A DNA stretch of 64,000 bases from Acestrorhynchus altus (lineage: Eukaryota > Chordata > Actinopteri > Characiformes > Acestrorhynchidae). The notes beneath the pieces are model-generated. The model saw nothing but the letters and a program-made list of their open reading frames with translations, was not told the DNA's origin and searched no databases. This document shows positions 33,206-45,559 of the stretch, one piece after another; within the stretch, counting starts at the first letter, position 1; the number at the start of each line of letters is the position of its first letter. The stretch lies in assembly GCA_034509495.1 (NCBI GenBank), contig CM067504.1:3561336-3625335 (forward strand). The letters are read 5' to 3'. The translations under genes and the position numbers were made by a program.

Positions 33206-34164
33206 TGGTTCTGACCTGCAATTTTGATAAGAGCTGCAACATGTGATCCATATCCTAGACTGACTGAAAGAGTGATTACTCAATGTCTGTGCCTTTGGGA
33301 GTCCAATCTGCCCTCATTAACCTCCAAAACACCCCCTTTGAGACAGAACTCACAGAATTGCTGCGTGTATTACCCCGGTTTGAAATGTCTCTGTGATGAG
33401 GGAGGTGTAGCAACAAAAGGCAAGGCTAATGCTCCTGTCCTTGCTTGTACATTGCATGCCCCGATGCACAAATAGAGCAGCTAAGCACCCTTTAAAAGCA
33501 GCCATGTGCAACAATGTTCCAGGCCCTGAATGGCATTATAGCAGCAATACAATCTCATAATTAAGATTAATTTTCGTTTGATCGGCTTTGCTACAGTCTC
33601 AGACAGTCCAAATTTCTCCTGACCATTCTCAAAGATCCACGTTAAGCTCAATACCTATTGAACGCAGAATTGAATAGGTTTTTCAAAGCACCATGAAACT
33701 GCTCTGGAGAGATCCTTCAGTAATTACGCATGGTGACAGTTTGCAAATGCTAGGTCTGCATATCTTAGGCACGTTATCAGGAGGTCAAGCTTCACAAGGC
33801 AAGACTGTTAAATTACAGCTCAATCAGTTTGATGAATCACGAAATAATAGCCGCTCAACACGGCACAGGTTCTGCAGACTTTCAAAGGCTTGGTAAGGAA
33901 TGCGCTCATCTGCATGCATACCTGCACTCCACATAACGGAAATTACTCAAGAGATTAAAGATTGCCCCTTAAGGGACAGATACTCACTATTTATTATTTG
34001 CTATGAACATGTTATGCCGTGTCATGTTATGTTTGTTTATTTATTTATTTCATAGTCTGTCAAATGACACTGTGTACATGCATCGCAAATGAGCTAAAAC
34101 TCTTACAAATGTTTCTGAAAAATTCTTATAAATGATTAGAACAGTTACACTACATATAATTAAC
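33206..34164. other. Unique sequence, possible conserved noncoding element
   Basis: 33480-33960 is repeat-free with balanced composition. No exon recognised. Confidence 0.3.

Positions 34165-34254
<90 letters not shown>
34165..34254. repeat. (GATA)n microsatellite
   Basis: About 22 perfect tetranucleotide units. Confidence 0.98.
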
Positions 34255-34623
34255 CAGTAGTAATGGTGGTAGCAGTAATAGTATTAAAAGTAGTAGTATT
34301 AATATTAGTGGTACTTTTAGTAGTAACAGTAGTAGAATGTTACCAGTAAAGGTAGTGGTAACAGTAGTAGTAATATTAAAAATTAAAGAAGCAATAGTAA
34401 TAGTAATAAGCAGTAATAAGTAATTGTAGAAGTAGAAATATCAGTAGTATCAGTAGTAGTAATATTACCAATAGAAGTAGTAATAGCAATAATAATAAGT
34501 AATAATATGTAACAGTAGTTGTAGTTGTAGGAGTAGTAGTAGTAATGTTAGTAGTAGCAGTAGTAATCTTACCAATAAAAGTAGTAATAGTAATATTGAT
34601 GAGCAACAGTAAGTAATAGTAGC

Positions 34624-34669
<46 letters not shown>

Positions 34670-34912
34670 GTGGTAGTAGTAGTATTCGTATTACCAGTAA
34701 ATGTAGTAATAATATTAGAAGTAATGTAAATACTAACAGAAGTAGAATTATTAGCAGTAAAAGTAATAATGATAAGTAATAGTAAGTAGTAGTAGTAGTA
34801 GTAGTAGTAGTAATAGTAATAGTAGTAGTAATAGTAGTAGTAGTATTAGTAGTAGTAGTAGTAGTAGTAGAAGTAGTAGTAGTATTAGTAGTAGTAGTAG
34901 TAGTAATAGTAA

Positions 34913-34944
<32 letters not shown>

Positions 34945-35020
34945 ATAGTAGTAGTAGTATTAGTAGTAGTAGTAATAGTAATAGTAGTAGTAATAGTATT
35001 ATTATTATTATTATTATTAT

Positions 35021-35061
<41 letters not shown>

Positions 35062-35277
35062 GTAGTAGAAGTAGTAGTAGTATTATTAGTAGTAGTAGTA
35101 GTAATAGTAATAGTAGTAGTAGTATTAGTAGTAGTAGTAATAGTAGTAGTAGTAGTAATAATAGTAGTATTAGTAGTAGTAATAGTAGTAGTAATAGTAG
35201 TAGTAGTAGTAGTAATAGTAGTAGTAGTATTAGTAGTAGTAGTAGACATAGTAGTAGTAGTAGTAATATTACCAAAA

Positions 35278-35349
<72 letters not shown>

Positions 35350-35469
35350 TCAGTAGTAATGTTATTAGTAACAGTAGTAGAATTATTACCAGTAAAAGTA
35401 GTAATAGTAAGAAATAGTAGTAGTATTATTATTAGTAGTAGTAGTATTAATATTACCAGTAAAAGTAAT

Positions 35470-35536
<67 letters not shown>

Positions 35537-35614
35537 TTAGTAACAGTAAAAGTAGTAGTGGCAGTAGTAGAACTATTAGTAGTAACCAAAGTAGTAATAG
35601 TAGTAGTAGAAGTA
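34255..35614. repeat. Compound (TAG/TAA)n trinucleotide array, about 1.36 kb
   Basis: Nearly the entire span is built from AGT and AAT triplets in changing blocks, with pure (TTA)n at 34626-34669 and 34998-35022 and (AAT)n at 35278-35349 and 35468-35536. It generates the long Thr-, Leu-, Ile- and Asn-rich false frames on both strands. Confidence 0.97.
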
Positions 35615-35639
35615 TGAAGGGAGGCAGTGGCAGCAGAAG

Positions 35640-35860
35640 TAGGAATCACATGCTCATTCACTCGAACCCAGGAGAAATGTATCCAATCCACTTACCAGGT
35701 TTCCAGGAAGAAAAGCAGACAGACGTGAATCTGGGGAGCACAGCGAATTCCTCCCAGACAGAGACCGGAGCAGGGATCCAACCTACAAGCCCAGGCCCCT
35801 GGAGCCATGCAGCACACACACTCTGCTGTGCCACAGTGCCCCCACAAATAAATACATAAG
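35640..35860 (-). mobile_element. V-SINE-like element, minus strand
   Basis: The reverse strand reads like a tRNA head with GGGGGCACTGTGGCACAGCA, a B-box-like GGTTGGATCCCTG, then GAGGAATTCGCTGTGCTCCC. Its 3' side faces the trinucleotide array, consistent with array growth from the SINE tail. Confidence 0.65.
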
Positions 35861-36808
35861 TGAGCATAAAGTAAACAGGACAAAGTACACGAGGACTCGA
35901 TGTGTTGGGATTTTTCCGTTTCACTGACTCCAGCAGTCTTTAGAGAAATCATGTAATTCCTGCCATTTCTGCCACTTTGTGCTCCAGCGAACACTTCACC
36001 TCGGATTCCAGGATACTGATATGAATAAGGATGAGCACTGAAATGTGTGAAAAGGAAGGGAATGAAACAGTCGGGCAGCACCACTGGACAAAGGTCATTC
36101 TGAATGCCCCATCATTAAACAGGCCAGGTCAAGCTGCAGTCAAGGTCTAAACCAGAGACCAACGTTTGGAAAGGATTGCATGAAGCCTTCAGACAGTTCA
36201 TCACAAACCAGTTTTAGAGTTTAAAACATCCAAACTTTACACAGCACAGCTCTAAGTAGCAGCCAGTCCTTTGGATCACCCTCCAGAGCTCCTGTAGACT
36301 GATGATGGGTGTTAGTATGAGCCGTCGTAAACATTCATAAACATCTGGCTCATGGGCAAGTCAGCCCAACTCAACAACACGCGAGGGTCCTTTTTGCTCC
36401 TGGCAACAAAGTGACAGCCTGTTCAGCCTCTAGGTGAAGCACACCAAGGTGCCCTTTCCAGAGTCCTTCAGAATGAAAGGAGGAAATAAGGGAGGGGAAA
36501 AAATGCTCGTAGGATAAAAATAATTTAAGGACAGAACTGGAAATTCTCGTAGAGTCACACAGCAATCAGATATCCAGGAGTGAGATTGCCCAGCAGAGCG
36601 AAATAATAAAATCTCACAGGTGGTCTTCATTGCTCAAGCTTCCCACCATAATCGTCAAAGGCTTTAATCAATGAATGTGGCAGACAGAATGAAAGTCAAA
36701 GGGAGTGCTTGAGGAGAGTATGACAAGTGCTTTCCTCCTGCAGTTCACTACAGATTGAGATTCATGCTCTGAACACCCATATGAAACATTCAAAGCTGCA
36801 TAACTCTT
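35861..36808. other. Unique sequence, possible conserved noncoding element
   Basis: 36360-36760 is repeat-free and GC-balanced. No gene recognised. Confidence 0.3.
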
Positions 36809-36826
36809 AATAATAATAATAATAAC

Positions 36827-36921
<95 letters not shown>

Positions 36922-36999
36922 TAAAAGTAATAATAATAATAATAACAATAATAATAATATGTAATAATAAAGTAATAATAATAATAATAATAATAATAA

Positions 37000-37070
<71 letters not shown>
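36809..37070. repeat. (TAA)n microsatellite, 262 bp
   Basis: Nearly continuous AAT/TAA units with a few CAA and AAG interruptions. The 90-codon Ile/Tyr frame over it is artefactual. Confidence 0.98.
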
Positions 37071-37071
<1 letters not shown>

Positions 37072-37186
37072 TTTAGCATTGGACTTTGACTTTGCTTATA
37101 ATAAAATTTAACATTAATATTTCATTGTGTAGAATATTTATGTTTTGACAAAGTTAACTAAGCTTGAACAACTTATTATACAAATG

Positions 37187-37197
37187 TATTATTATTA

Positions 37198-37228
<31 letters not shown>
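37187..37228. repeat. (ATT)n microsatellite
   Basis: Trinucleotide run with one T insertion. Confidence 0.95.
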
Positions 37229-37343
37229 CAATATTACTTCATAGATAAAACATGGTCTTAAATGTTAATAATATCATTTTATCACTATTATTTTGGGGAC
37301 AGCTATATTGTCCAACAAATTAGATATCATGACGGACCATGCT

Positions 37344-37377
<34 letters not shown>

Positions 37378-37380
37378 ACA
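37344..37380. repeat. (CA)n microsatellite
   Basis: CA run with one AA interruption. Confidence 0.95.
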
Positions 37381-37899
37381 GGCACTGTGTTTGTGTGTTT
37401 AGGGGGACTGGAAGGAGGAGTACGGGTGGGATTTTCTTTTTCGTTTTCAGAAAGTAGTCCACACTTACTTGTTTCCGACTCAACTACGTTGACTAGTATG
37501 TAGTTCCTCCCGTGATGTTGCTTATAGCTGTACCTGCAGTAACAAACCGTCAAATTAGATGCAAAGTCATTCATCTCGGGATCATTTTTTCCCAACAGCG
37601 ACCATGCAGTCTTCTCATCTGCCTTGTTTATTAGCAACCCAGCAGAGAGAAGACGGCTTTCTGGAAATCACTGGCCAAACTGCAAGTCCCATAAAATATG
37701 CACAAGCTTCGGTACTATTCATTAAAAATGCGATGAGCAGAAATTTCAAAGACGTCTTGTGACTACGGGAGGCGTTCGTGTCTTTGATGACGTGCTTCCA
37801 CTTGCAGGTGAAGAAGGGGAGAGGACAGACTTAGAGGGCAGGAAGTAACATTTTCAAAATGTGACTGTATAGTGCACAGTGTTATATATCAACCATATG
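37381..37899. other. Unique noncoding sequence
   Basis: No gene or repeat recognised. Confidence 0.4.
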
Positions 37900-38600
37900 G
37901 GCAAAAGTATTTAGGACACCACTCATTGTTATTCAAATCAAAGGATTAAAACGACTTTATTCTGGTTCTTCTGCGATGGTTGATTGCATACAGTGTCTAA
38001 CAAAAAGAACATTGCACTGAGATCAAATTTTGGATGATGATGTCACACCACACAGTACAACTCTCAACTCATTCCAAAGGTACTGGATGTGGGTAGAATA
38101 ACTTTAGGCTCTACAGATGGCATTTCTGTCAGGCCATGAACATATTGGAAGCGTGTGACAGGGGTTCATCTGTATTCATGAAATCATGCAGGAAGTGCAG
38201 GTCTAGCAGCAGTAGCAGAAATTGATCCACGGACATTCGTCAGAGTGGCATTGACTGTTTGAAGGTCTGAAGGTCTGCAGTTCCCTTGGTTGTGAAGGAC
38301 CTGCATTGACTTCTAGAAGCATTTCGTTCCTGGAAGTAAAGTGACTCAATCACAAGCTATGAATCATGCTGGTGGTCCCTGTCCACAGTTATGTGGAGAA
38401 TTTCCTGTAGACTAGGTTCTGCACCTGGTGTTTGTGACAGTATCACTTCCCAAACACCTGCAAATCCAGCTCCTTCCTCACACTGTGCCCTCACAATCAC
38501 TCCTTTCAGCCAGCCATTATAACATCAAACGAGATGTTCACTGCAATTTACCACCTCGTCTAACAGATCAATGAATCCATCACACACCACTGAGTATTTA
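37900..38600. repeat. DNA-transposon-like end plus unnamed dispersed repeat, fragment 2
   Basis: ATGGGCAAAAGTATTTAGGA at about 37899 resembles the terminus of a common fish non-autonomous transposon (GCCAAAAGTATGTGGACACC type). From 38245 on the sequence shares ATTGACTTCTAGAAGCATTT and CCTGGAAGTAAAGTGA blocks with 31165-31420. Whether the two parts belong to one insertion is unclear. Confidence 0.5.
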
Positions 38601-39524
38601 TAGCTAAATCAACATTGTGGTGTTATCTGCAGGCAGAGAGAATTATTGCACCTAAGCATGAGTGAACCATTATTTTTGTCTGAGAGCTTATCATCAGCCA
38701 AACATGGTTCCATGTTTCATGTTTATGTACTCCAGAGGTCTTATTCTATTGGCAGTACTTCACTAAAGGGACTGAACAAGCTGTGTGTGCATTTGCACAT
38801 CTGTATCAACAATGGGTGCAACTTAAAGTAGCTGAAGGCATCATTAAAAGTGGTGTTCCCAAGCGTCTGGACCTTTGCTTTAGATAAATAAATAAATAAA
38901 TAAATAACGCTATTCCCAAAGGCAATGCCCATGTGGGTGACTGGGAGTTGTGTGAAATTCCCAGAGTGCGAGAATTATGTTTTTGGTTTTGGTCTGCAGG
39001 CTCACAGCAAATGAAAACACATATATATACGCCTGAATGCCCACACATAGAAATGTCACGACTGAGGTTCATTGTTGTGTATTTTCGAGAGGTAACTCCA
39101 GTGTCCCCCTCTGCCAGAGAGACTAGATCTGATTGCAATTGCTCAGCTAATGACTCCAATAGCAGAAGTGGTAGAATTATTCCATCACAGTTGGCAGTGA
39201 GGTAAAAATGCGGAGGAGTTTAATACAACAAATGGGCGAGGGTGGGGTAGGGGTTGAGGGTGAGGGTAAAGTCACTTGATGCTGCGTGCAGTGATGTATA
39301 TGTGGGAAGAGACTGATTCAGATCGTAAAGAAATTAAATGGGAGTATGATTGGGATATTAGACCAAAAGCTTCTCAGGTTTCACCCCGAACAATAGGATG
39401 TAAAAGTAGTTTAAGATATTTATCGGGGTGGGTGGGTGGGGGGTTGTTTAACCATTGTTTGGAAAACCCCTAGGTGCAGGACGATTTCATGGATTGACCT
39501 ACTTCGATTCACCAAAAAATAAAA
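38601..39524. other. Unique sequence with two G-quadruplex motifs
   Basis: (AAAT)n at 38884-38907. G-rich motifs lie at 39238-39267 and 39425-39443. The 117- and 90-codon frames at 38806-39205 overlap each other on opposite strands and show no domain. Confidence 0.45.
39425..39443 (+). other. G-quadruplex motif with single-base loops
   Basis: GGGGTGGGTGGGTGGGGGG has four G tracts separated by single T loops, the arrangement known to form very stable parallel quadruplexes. Confidence 0.8.
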
Positions 39525-39800
39525 GTCACACACACCAGTTATTTTCACAGAATAAAATAGATAAAATCAACCTGAACGTTCTTTATTATTTTTGTTACTT
39601 ATGTTTGTATGTATCAGTATAATCCCTTCTCAGGACTTTTATTTTGAAATTTAAACTCTGTGTGAGCAAAGAAAGAAGCAAACAGTCCCTCCTTCTCTGT
39701 TTCCTCTAATACTGAGTCACCAAAGATCAACAATGCCATTAGCCCCACCCACTCTTGCTGATCCAGTCATGCAGGTTGAGCATGTGATGTTGGTAAATTA
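39525..39800 (-). mobile_element. GC-box VNTR element, copy F (1 degenerate unit)
   Basis: Blocks TATGTATCAGTATAATCCCT, TCTCAGGACTTTTATTTTGA and CTAATACTGAGTCACCAAAG precede a single decayed unit GCCCCACCCACTCTTGCTGA in which the GC box is mutated. The left half is gone. Confidence 0.75.
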
Positions 39801-41570
39801 ATAATAAATTCTATTAAATATGTTCATCCACAGAGGTGATAATGCACAAAGCATGGCCTGTAGGGATAGAGAGGCCTCAATTTTTTTTTAAAAATATCCC
39901 CCAAAAGCAGATAAACTCAAGATCTCCTGAATGAGCTCAACACATCATGAAGGAAGCACAGAGACTCGAGTGCTGTCTGCACAAATGTGCATTTGCAGTT
40001 TTCTCAGCCAATGAAAAGATGTCTTTCAAATTAGTCCTTATTATAAACATAAATCTACAAGGAACATCTTACATTTTGTGTTAATAATAATAATAATAAT
40101 AATAATATAATAATAATAATAATAACAATGTGATTTCTAAACTCAACATGTGGTACAAAGCAGGGACAATATACAGGAAATTGTCATTATTCAGACGTTT
40201 AATAATGCATAAAACCAGGAAACAGGAAACACACCCCATAATAGGAACATGAGTAAGCACTGTTCTAGTTTTATTAGCTCCCTGATTAAAGGAGAACCAA
40301 ACATAATGTTTATAATGTTTAAACCTGGAAGGGGAGTGAAGCCCTCATATATTTACATTTGCAACTGAACACATAGTAGAGAACATTAACAGATTATTGA
40401 ACATTATTATTAACCTCCCTTTTATAAACCGCTGTACCAAAATATGCATTCATTATATCTCCTCTGGTCAGAGATTTAGTGGAAATACAGTCAAAATTTA
40501 AATTTGCTGGCCAAATTAGCCACTAGGTGGCCAACAGATAAAACACCACGTTTTAGTTACTCGATTGTGAAAATACAGGGTATACCATGAAAAAGTAGGC
40601 CTATCTGCAGCATCACTGTTGAAAGGTGGGTTACTTATTTTTTGCCCACCCTCTATACATAGATATGAGCAGAATATAATTCACAGCTATGGAATATTGG
40701 CTCATTAGCATCTATAAATGAATACACGTGTAATATTTTGGTCTCATTTGTTTGATTTGGTTCTCCTTTCAAGGGTTTGAGGCAGAAATGTAGAAAATTC
40801 TAAAGGTTTACAAACTTTCATACCTCAGCATGAATAACAGACATAAACAACTCAAAATGTTTGCCATTAATAACTTATTTTACTCTTACTTTAGTTATTA
40901 ATTATTAAAATATTGTATTCCAGTAAAAATCCTACTTCTCAATGAAGTAGGTTCAGTACTCTTTAGATATATTTGGATCTGAATCTTTAAAGTCTTCATT
41001 CAGATTCTGGATAAGAAAGCACTAGATTTTCTTCACTTACCCTCAGGGAAATCCAAACACAATTCTGAAGAGCATTCAGATCCTCAAAAAGCTTAAAGAA
41101 AGCATTCCTGGATTTGCCTACACGAAAGTGAGACTTTTTTGAGACAGTTACACTCCAGTGTCCTCAGATGCTTTTTTAATTTTTCTTCTGGGCTGGGTCT
41201 TTGAGGTGGACCCATTAGCTGGTTTCTTTGGAGGTCCTGGTTCTAGAACTATGATGGAAGTCGGAATAGTTATTTGCCTGGATAAATTACTTTCATACAT
41301 TGATCCTTTATAAATAAATATATAAATAAATAAATAACTCATTAAAGAGTTCCGCTATTGTTCTGAGAGCTCGTTTTCAGTTCTATAAAGGAAAGTTTAT
41401 TCCAGGCTTTTTTTTACAAAAGTAACATGATTGTAACATAATTTTTGTTTTCTGAATGTAAATTTACTTATTTTAAGTGAAATAATGTAATATTAATGTG
41501 AATGCAAAACCTTTAGTTTATTTTATTCTGCGAAAATAAATAAATAAATAAATAAACTTTCTATGTCAGA
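39801..41570. other. Unique AT-rich sequence
   Basis: Contains (AAT)n at 40082-40128. No gene recognised. Confidence 0.5.
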
Positions 41571-42470
41571 AATGCTATTTGAAACTTCATCATCTAGAAG
41601 TGTTTTGATTTTAAATTCAATCATTTTAATTTTTGGTGCAATTTCTAGATCAGTGATCAGCCCGCCCCTCTCTCTGATCAGTCAGAGTCTGTATGCAGGT
41701 TGAGCATCAGCCCGCCCCCTCTCTCTGATCAGTCAGAGTCTGTATGCAGGTTGAGCATCAGCCCGCCCCCTCTCTCCTGATCAGTCCCAGAGTCTGTATG
41801 CAGGTTGAGCATCAGCCCCGCCCCCTCTCTCTGATCAGTCAGAGTCTGTATGCAGGTTGGGCATCGGCCCCGCCCCCTCTCTCTGATCAGTCAGAGTCTG
41901 TATGCAGGTTGAGCTCAGCCCGCCCCCTCTCTCTGATCCAGTCCAGAGTCTGTATGTGCAGGTTGAGCATCAGCCGCCCCCTCTCTCTGATCAGGTCAGA
42001 GTCTGTATGCAGGTTGAGGCATCGCCCCTTTCTCTGATCCGGTCAGAGTGCAGCATGGGAGTTGATCATGTACACGTGGACAGAGCATTAAACATGCACT
42101 GGAAGCTCCTTTGGCATTTAAACTTCATTTTAGCTGTTTTCTGAGCTGGATTACTCTGTGATAAACAAAAACATGCACATGTACGCACACATGCACACTA
42201 TTCACACTAGGGCAGTGGCCAAACATGCCCAGTAGTACGGCAGCCCTATCCATGGCACCTGAGGGCAGTTGGTGGATTAGGGATGGCTCTTCAATCATAT
42301 CCAGCCAGTTCAGAATTAAATGCGACGGCACTTCTCTCACAAGGCTGGTTCCTTGCAACAAGGACATAGTGACACAATGATGTAGATGGTGGACAATGGT
42401 TGGCTAAGGTAAGTCTGTAGTGTGTCTGTAGGTTACTCTGATCCTGAGTTATGAAGCTTAGAAGCTGGCA
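41571..42470 (-). mobile_element. GC-box VNTR element, copy G (8 units with many indels, SINE inserted)
   Basis: The array 41655-42060 has eight recognisable units, but most carry one- or two-base insertions or losses (for example CCCGCCCC for CCCCGCCCC, and GATCCAGTCCAGAG for GATCAGTCAGAG). The left half follows: TACACGTGGACAGAGCATTA, CATGCACTGGAAGCTCCTTT, GAGCTGGATTACTCTGTGAT. It is interrupted by a SINE (42165-42362) and resumes at GTTACTCTGATCCTGAGTTA to about 42470. Confidence 0.8.
42165..42362 (-). mobile_element. tRNA-derived SINE, nested in copy G
   Basis: CACTATTCACACTAGGGCAG, ACGGCAGCCCTATCCATGGC and CTTCTCTCACAAGGCTGGTT match, in diverged form, the SINE at 14050-14302. Confidence 0.6.
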
Positions 42471-44187
42471 TGCATCTTAACAGCGAGTTAACAGCGTAGT
42501 GTGGGGTAGTTAGATGCTCTGATAAAGTTTAGCTAAGTAAGCTCTCTAGTGCTCGGACCACCAGGGTGACTTTCGTACTCTGTTTGCAGGTGTTGGAGTC
42601 CGTTCCATTTTGAAACGTACCACCCACGCACTTCTTTCAGCAGGTGGGAACTCATGTATGTAGGACAAGACACCGTATATAGTATATTTTTACTATAAGT
42701 ATATTAATGTTTTCATTATTTTTATTTTTAAATATATATTTCATCTTTGCTCCAGATACCACAGGACACCTTCAGAGCTCTTGTGAAGTCACGCCTGGAA
42801 TGATCAGGTCTTCTGTGGTCACACAAGGGGAAAAAACTCACTTTTCGGCAGGTGGTGATCAGTGTCATGCTTTCGCAACTGAGGTTTAGGTCAAAACATT
42901 CAGGTCAGCACATTAGCAATCGAAGAAACAGACAAACAAAGCCATTTTTTTGTATATTGGACCTTGTTAGAAGACATTATCTGCTCAAAACTGTGTTCTT
43001 CTTCAGTCACATCCCTAATCCCAGAAGCACTAAACTCAGAGTCAATGAATATCCCTGTAGAATGAAAGACACTCTTTCCCTACAATGTAAGACAAGCGCA
43101 AGACTGAGAAAATGTCAATCAGAGTCCTTTGCTGCTGTTTTTTTTTTCTTCTTTTTGACAAGATTAAATTAATTAACCTTTTTTTTTCAGTGAATAACTA
43201 CATGAAAGTAGATGTTCACACTAGGGTTGCCTGCTGTGCTGGATTCAAAAATCTCTAATACTGCAATTACGAGGGGGGGAAATTAAGCATCCTATAATGA
43301 CCTTCTCAGTGGGAATTTACTGGAGTGACTTTGAGCAGAAGGCTGTTATTAATAATACGTTTGCTCTCTAAATATCACACAACATTACAAGATTTGAGGA
43401 GATGCACATGATCAGCAACAACAATGGAAATGGCTGTGACATTCAAGCCACGATTTACAGTACAAACATTTTGTCCCTTTCATCTGTTTGTCTTGAGATT
43501 CATCAGACCAGACTGTTATTCCAGTCTTCAAATGTTCTGTTCTTAGGATCCAACAGGGTCTTCAGATGGTGGAGCTTTAGCGAATCAGAGAAGCAGACAG
43601 AATGGTGACACTGTTCCTCAGAAAACACAAAGAAATTATCCGCAAGTCCAACCCAGACCCTGATATGATGTGAAAAGGCAAACACAATTTCATAAAGTTG
43701 GTTTGTGTTTTCTTGTGGGCCGTTATGCCTTCTAGTTCAACGGGGAAAAGTCAGCTGGTGCAGACTCTTTCATGAATCCCCACACTTTCTTCTTGTATCT
43801 TTTGGTTTTATAAATTTCCCTCATCAGATTTACGTGCGATTGGCCCTTCTGGACCCATGAAAGCTCTGTTACATACCACAGTTCACCTGGAACCACAACT
43901 GTAACCCATAAGTTTACTGAATGAATATGTAATTGAATTCTGACTACTATTAAAAAATAAAGTGATTACAAGCAGAATTATTATACAGCTGAAGCAGAAT
44001 CGTTCTTATCATGTTTGTTTGTTTGTTTGGAATCAAATGATTGAGTTTTTTAATGACATGGAGCTGGTTAAGTGTAACAGCAGCACTGCTGGATAATCCA
44101 GAATTGAAGATTCTCTCTGCTTCAAAAGATCCAATTTAAAGAAACCCTTGAAGACTCGCCACATAGACATGCTGCACAGACTGCTGG
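42471..44187. other. Unique noncoding sequence
   Basis: No gene or repeat recognised; the 106-codon frame at 42852-43172 has no motif. Confidence 0.45.
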
Positions 44188-44207
44188 ATATATATATGGA
44201 TATATAT

Positions 44208-44282
<75 letters not shown>

Positions 44283-44308
44283 CACAACTAGTTTTATATA
44301 TATTAATG

Positions 44309-44386
<78 letters not shown>
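44188..44386. repeat. Large (TA)n array, three blocks
   Basis: AT blocks at about 44188-44278, 44311-44352 and 44356-44386. Self-complementary, so the spacing and length in the assembly may be unreliable. Confidence 0.95.
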
Positions 44387-44944
44387 TACTAATAGTATTA
44401 TCACATATAAATATTGTTGTTGAAATCATGAAAACTTTCCCTCTATTATTATGTTTTTTGTTTCTTTCATAATTTAAAAAAAGTCATCTATCTTTTACGC
44501 ACAGCTTAAAAATAAATTAATTAATTACAAACACCAACCAACCAGACTAGCATAAACAAATTTAGCTGGTCTGATCTGATTATTTTGACCAGATGTTGGA
44601 ACATTTCATAATGAATTTTATGAACAAAATACTCATCTTACTCTTCCTTTTCAATTTCCTTTAATCTTATTTCTTCCTTCCCCGAGGTGTTGTGTAAACA
44701 ACTTTGAATTCCCACTGTGTATGAAAGGCGCTACACAAACAAACCTGCTTGCTTAGAATAAAATAGTTTCACTTTATACATGTTTTTATATTAATTTTTA
44801 TGTCTATTGTCATTTTGATGTTTTTAAACTATTAGAATATTGTAAAAAATATTATATTTTTTAAATGTAGAGTAACATTTCAACCTCTATTTTAATGTTA
44901 ATACTGGCTGATTAGTAACTTATTCAAAGTTCTGATTTCCATGA
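44387..44944. other. Unique sequence with a LINE/SINE-type tail
   Basis: GAAAGGCGCTACACAAACAA at about 44725 resembles the 3' tail of a common fish retroposon (compare 61379-61600). Confidence 0.4.
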
Positions 44945-45270
44945 ACTCCATTTTAACTCGTCCACACACTGCTGCCGTCTCAAGATCTCGCCTTGAAGAC
45001 ACAGATACTACGCCGTGGCCAGTCATATCGCCAGACCTGTCTCTGATTGAAAATGTGTGGGATGCTATTGCAAACTGCAGGAACTGAGTGCAAAATTTCA
45101 AGCTGCTTGGGATTTGTTGTCACAGGACACCATTAGGAACCTCTACATCTCCATTCATCATAGTGAAGGACACTCGTTCTGTATTTTTGATCATGAATTA
45201 TTCTGGTTAACCTTTATCTTCTTTCCCGACAGCATTGCAGCCCCTTACTTCCTTCTGGGTGCAACAAAAT
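44945..45270 (+). pseudogene. Tc1-type transposase C-terminal fragment
   Basis: Reads RPHTAAVSRSRLEDTDTTPW and SPDLSLIENVWDAI, then a short deletion, then sequence for the C-terminal tail and 3' end (CCTTCTGGGTGCAACAAAAT). Same family as 10940-11495; only about 300 bp is retained. Confidence 0.8.
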
Positions 45271-45413
45271 AATCATGTCATTAGAAATCTGGTCATATTT
45301 ATGGTACGTTTTTTATGAAACCTAAGTTACTACCTGATTATGTTTAAAAATATCCATAAAAATATTTACTGTAAAGACTAGAGGCTTTATTCTTGTTCAT
45401 CCAAGTCATACAG

Positions 45414-45414
<1 letters not shown>

Positions 45415-45490
<76 letters not shown>

Positions 45491-45536
45491 TGTGTGTGTG
45501 TGTGTGTGTGTTTGTGTTTGTGTGTGTGTGTGTGTT
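45415..45536. repeat. (GT)n microsatellite, 122 bp
   Basis: GT run with several TT and TC interruptions; gives Cys/Val and His/Thr false frames. Confidence 0.97.
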
Positions 45537-45559
45537 GGGGGGATTGGAGAGCAATGGTT

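Noticed and set aside
34376..35859. Long Thr-, Leu-, Asn- and Ser-rich frames on both strands (up to 226 codons)
   Set aside because: They are translations of AGT/AAT trinucleotide repeats; amino-acid composition follows the repeat unit and no unique domain is present.
36807..37079. 90-codon Ile/Tyr frame
   Set aside because: Pure (TAA)n translation.
41744..42144. 97- and 80-codon frames with repeated LSLISQSLYAGW-like peptides
   Set aside because: They translate the 52-bp noncoding array. The frame stays open partly because of indels and has no start context or flanking coding signal.
44033..44472. Ile/Tyr alternating frames on both strands
   Set aside because: Translation of (TA)n.
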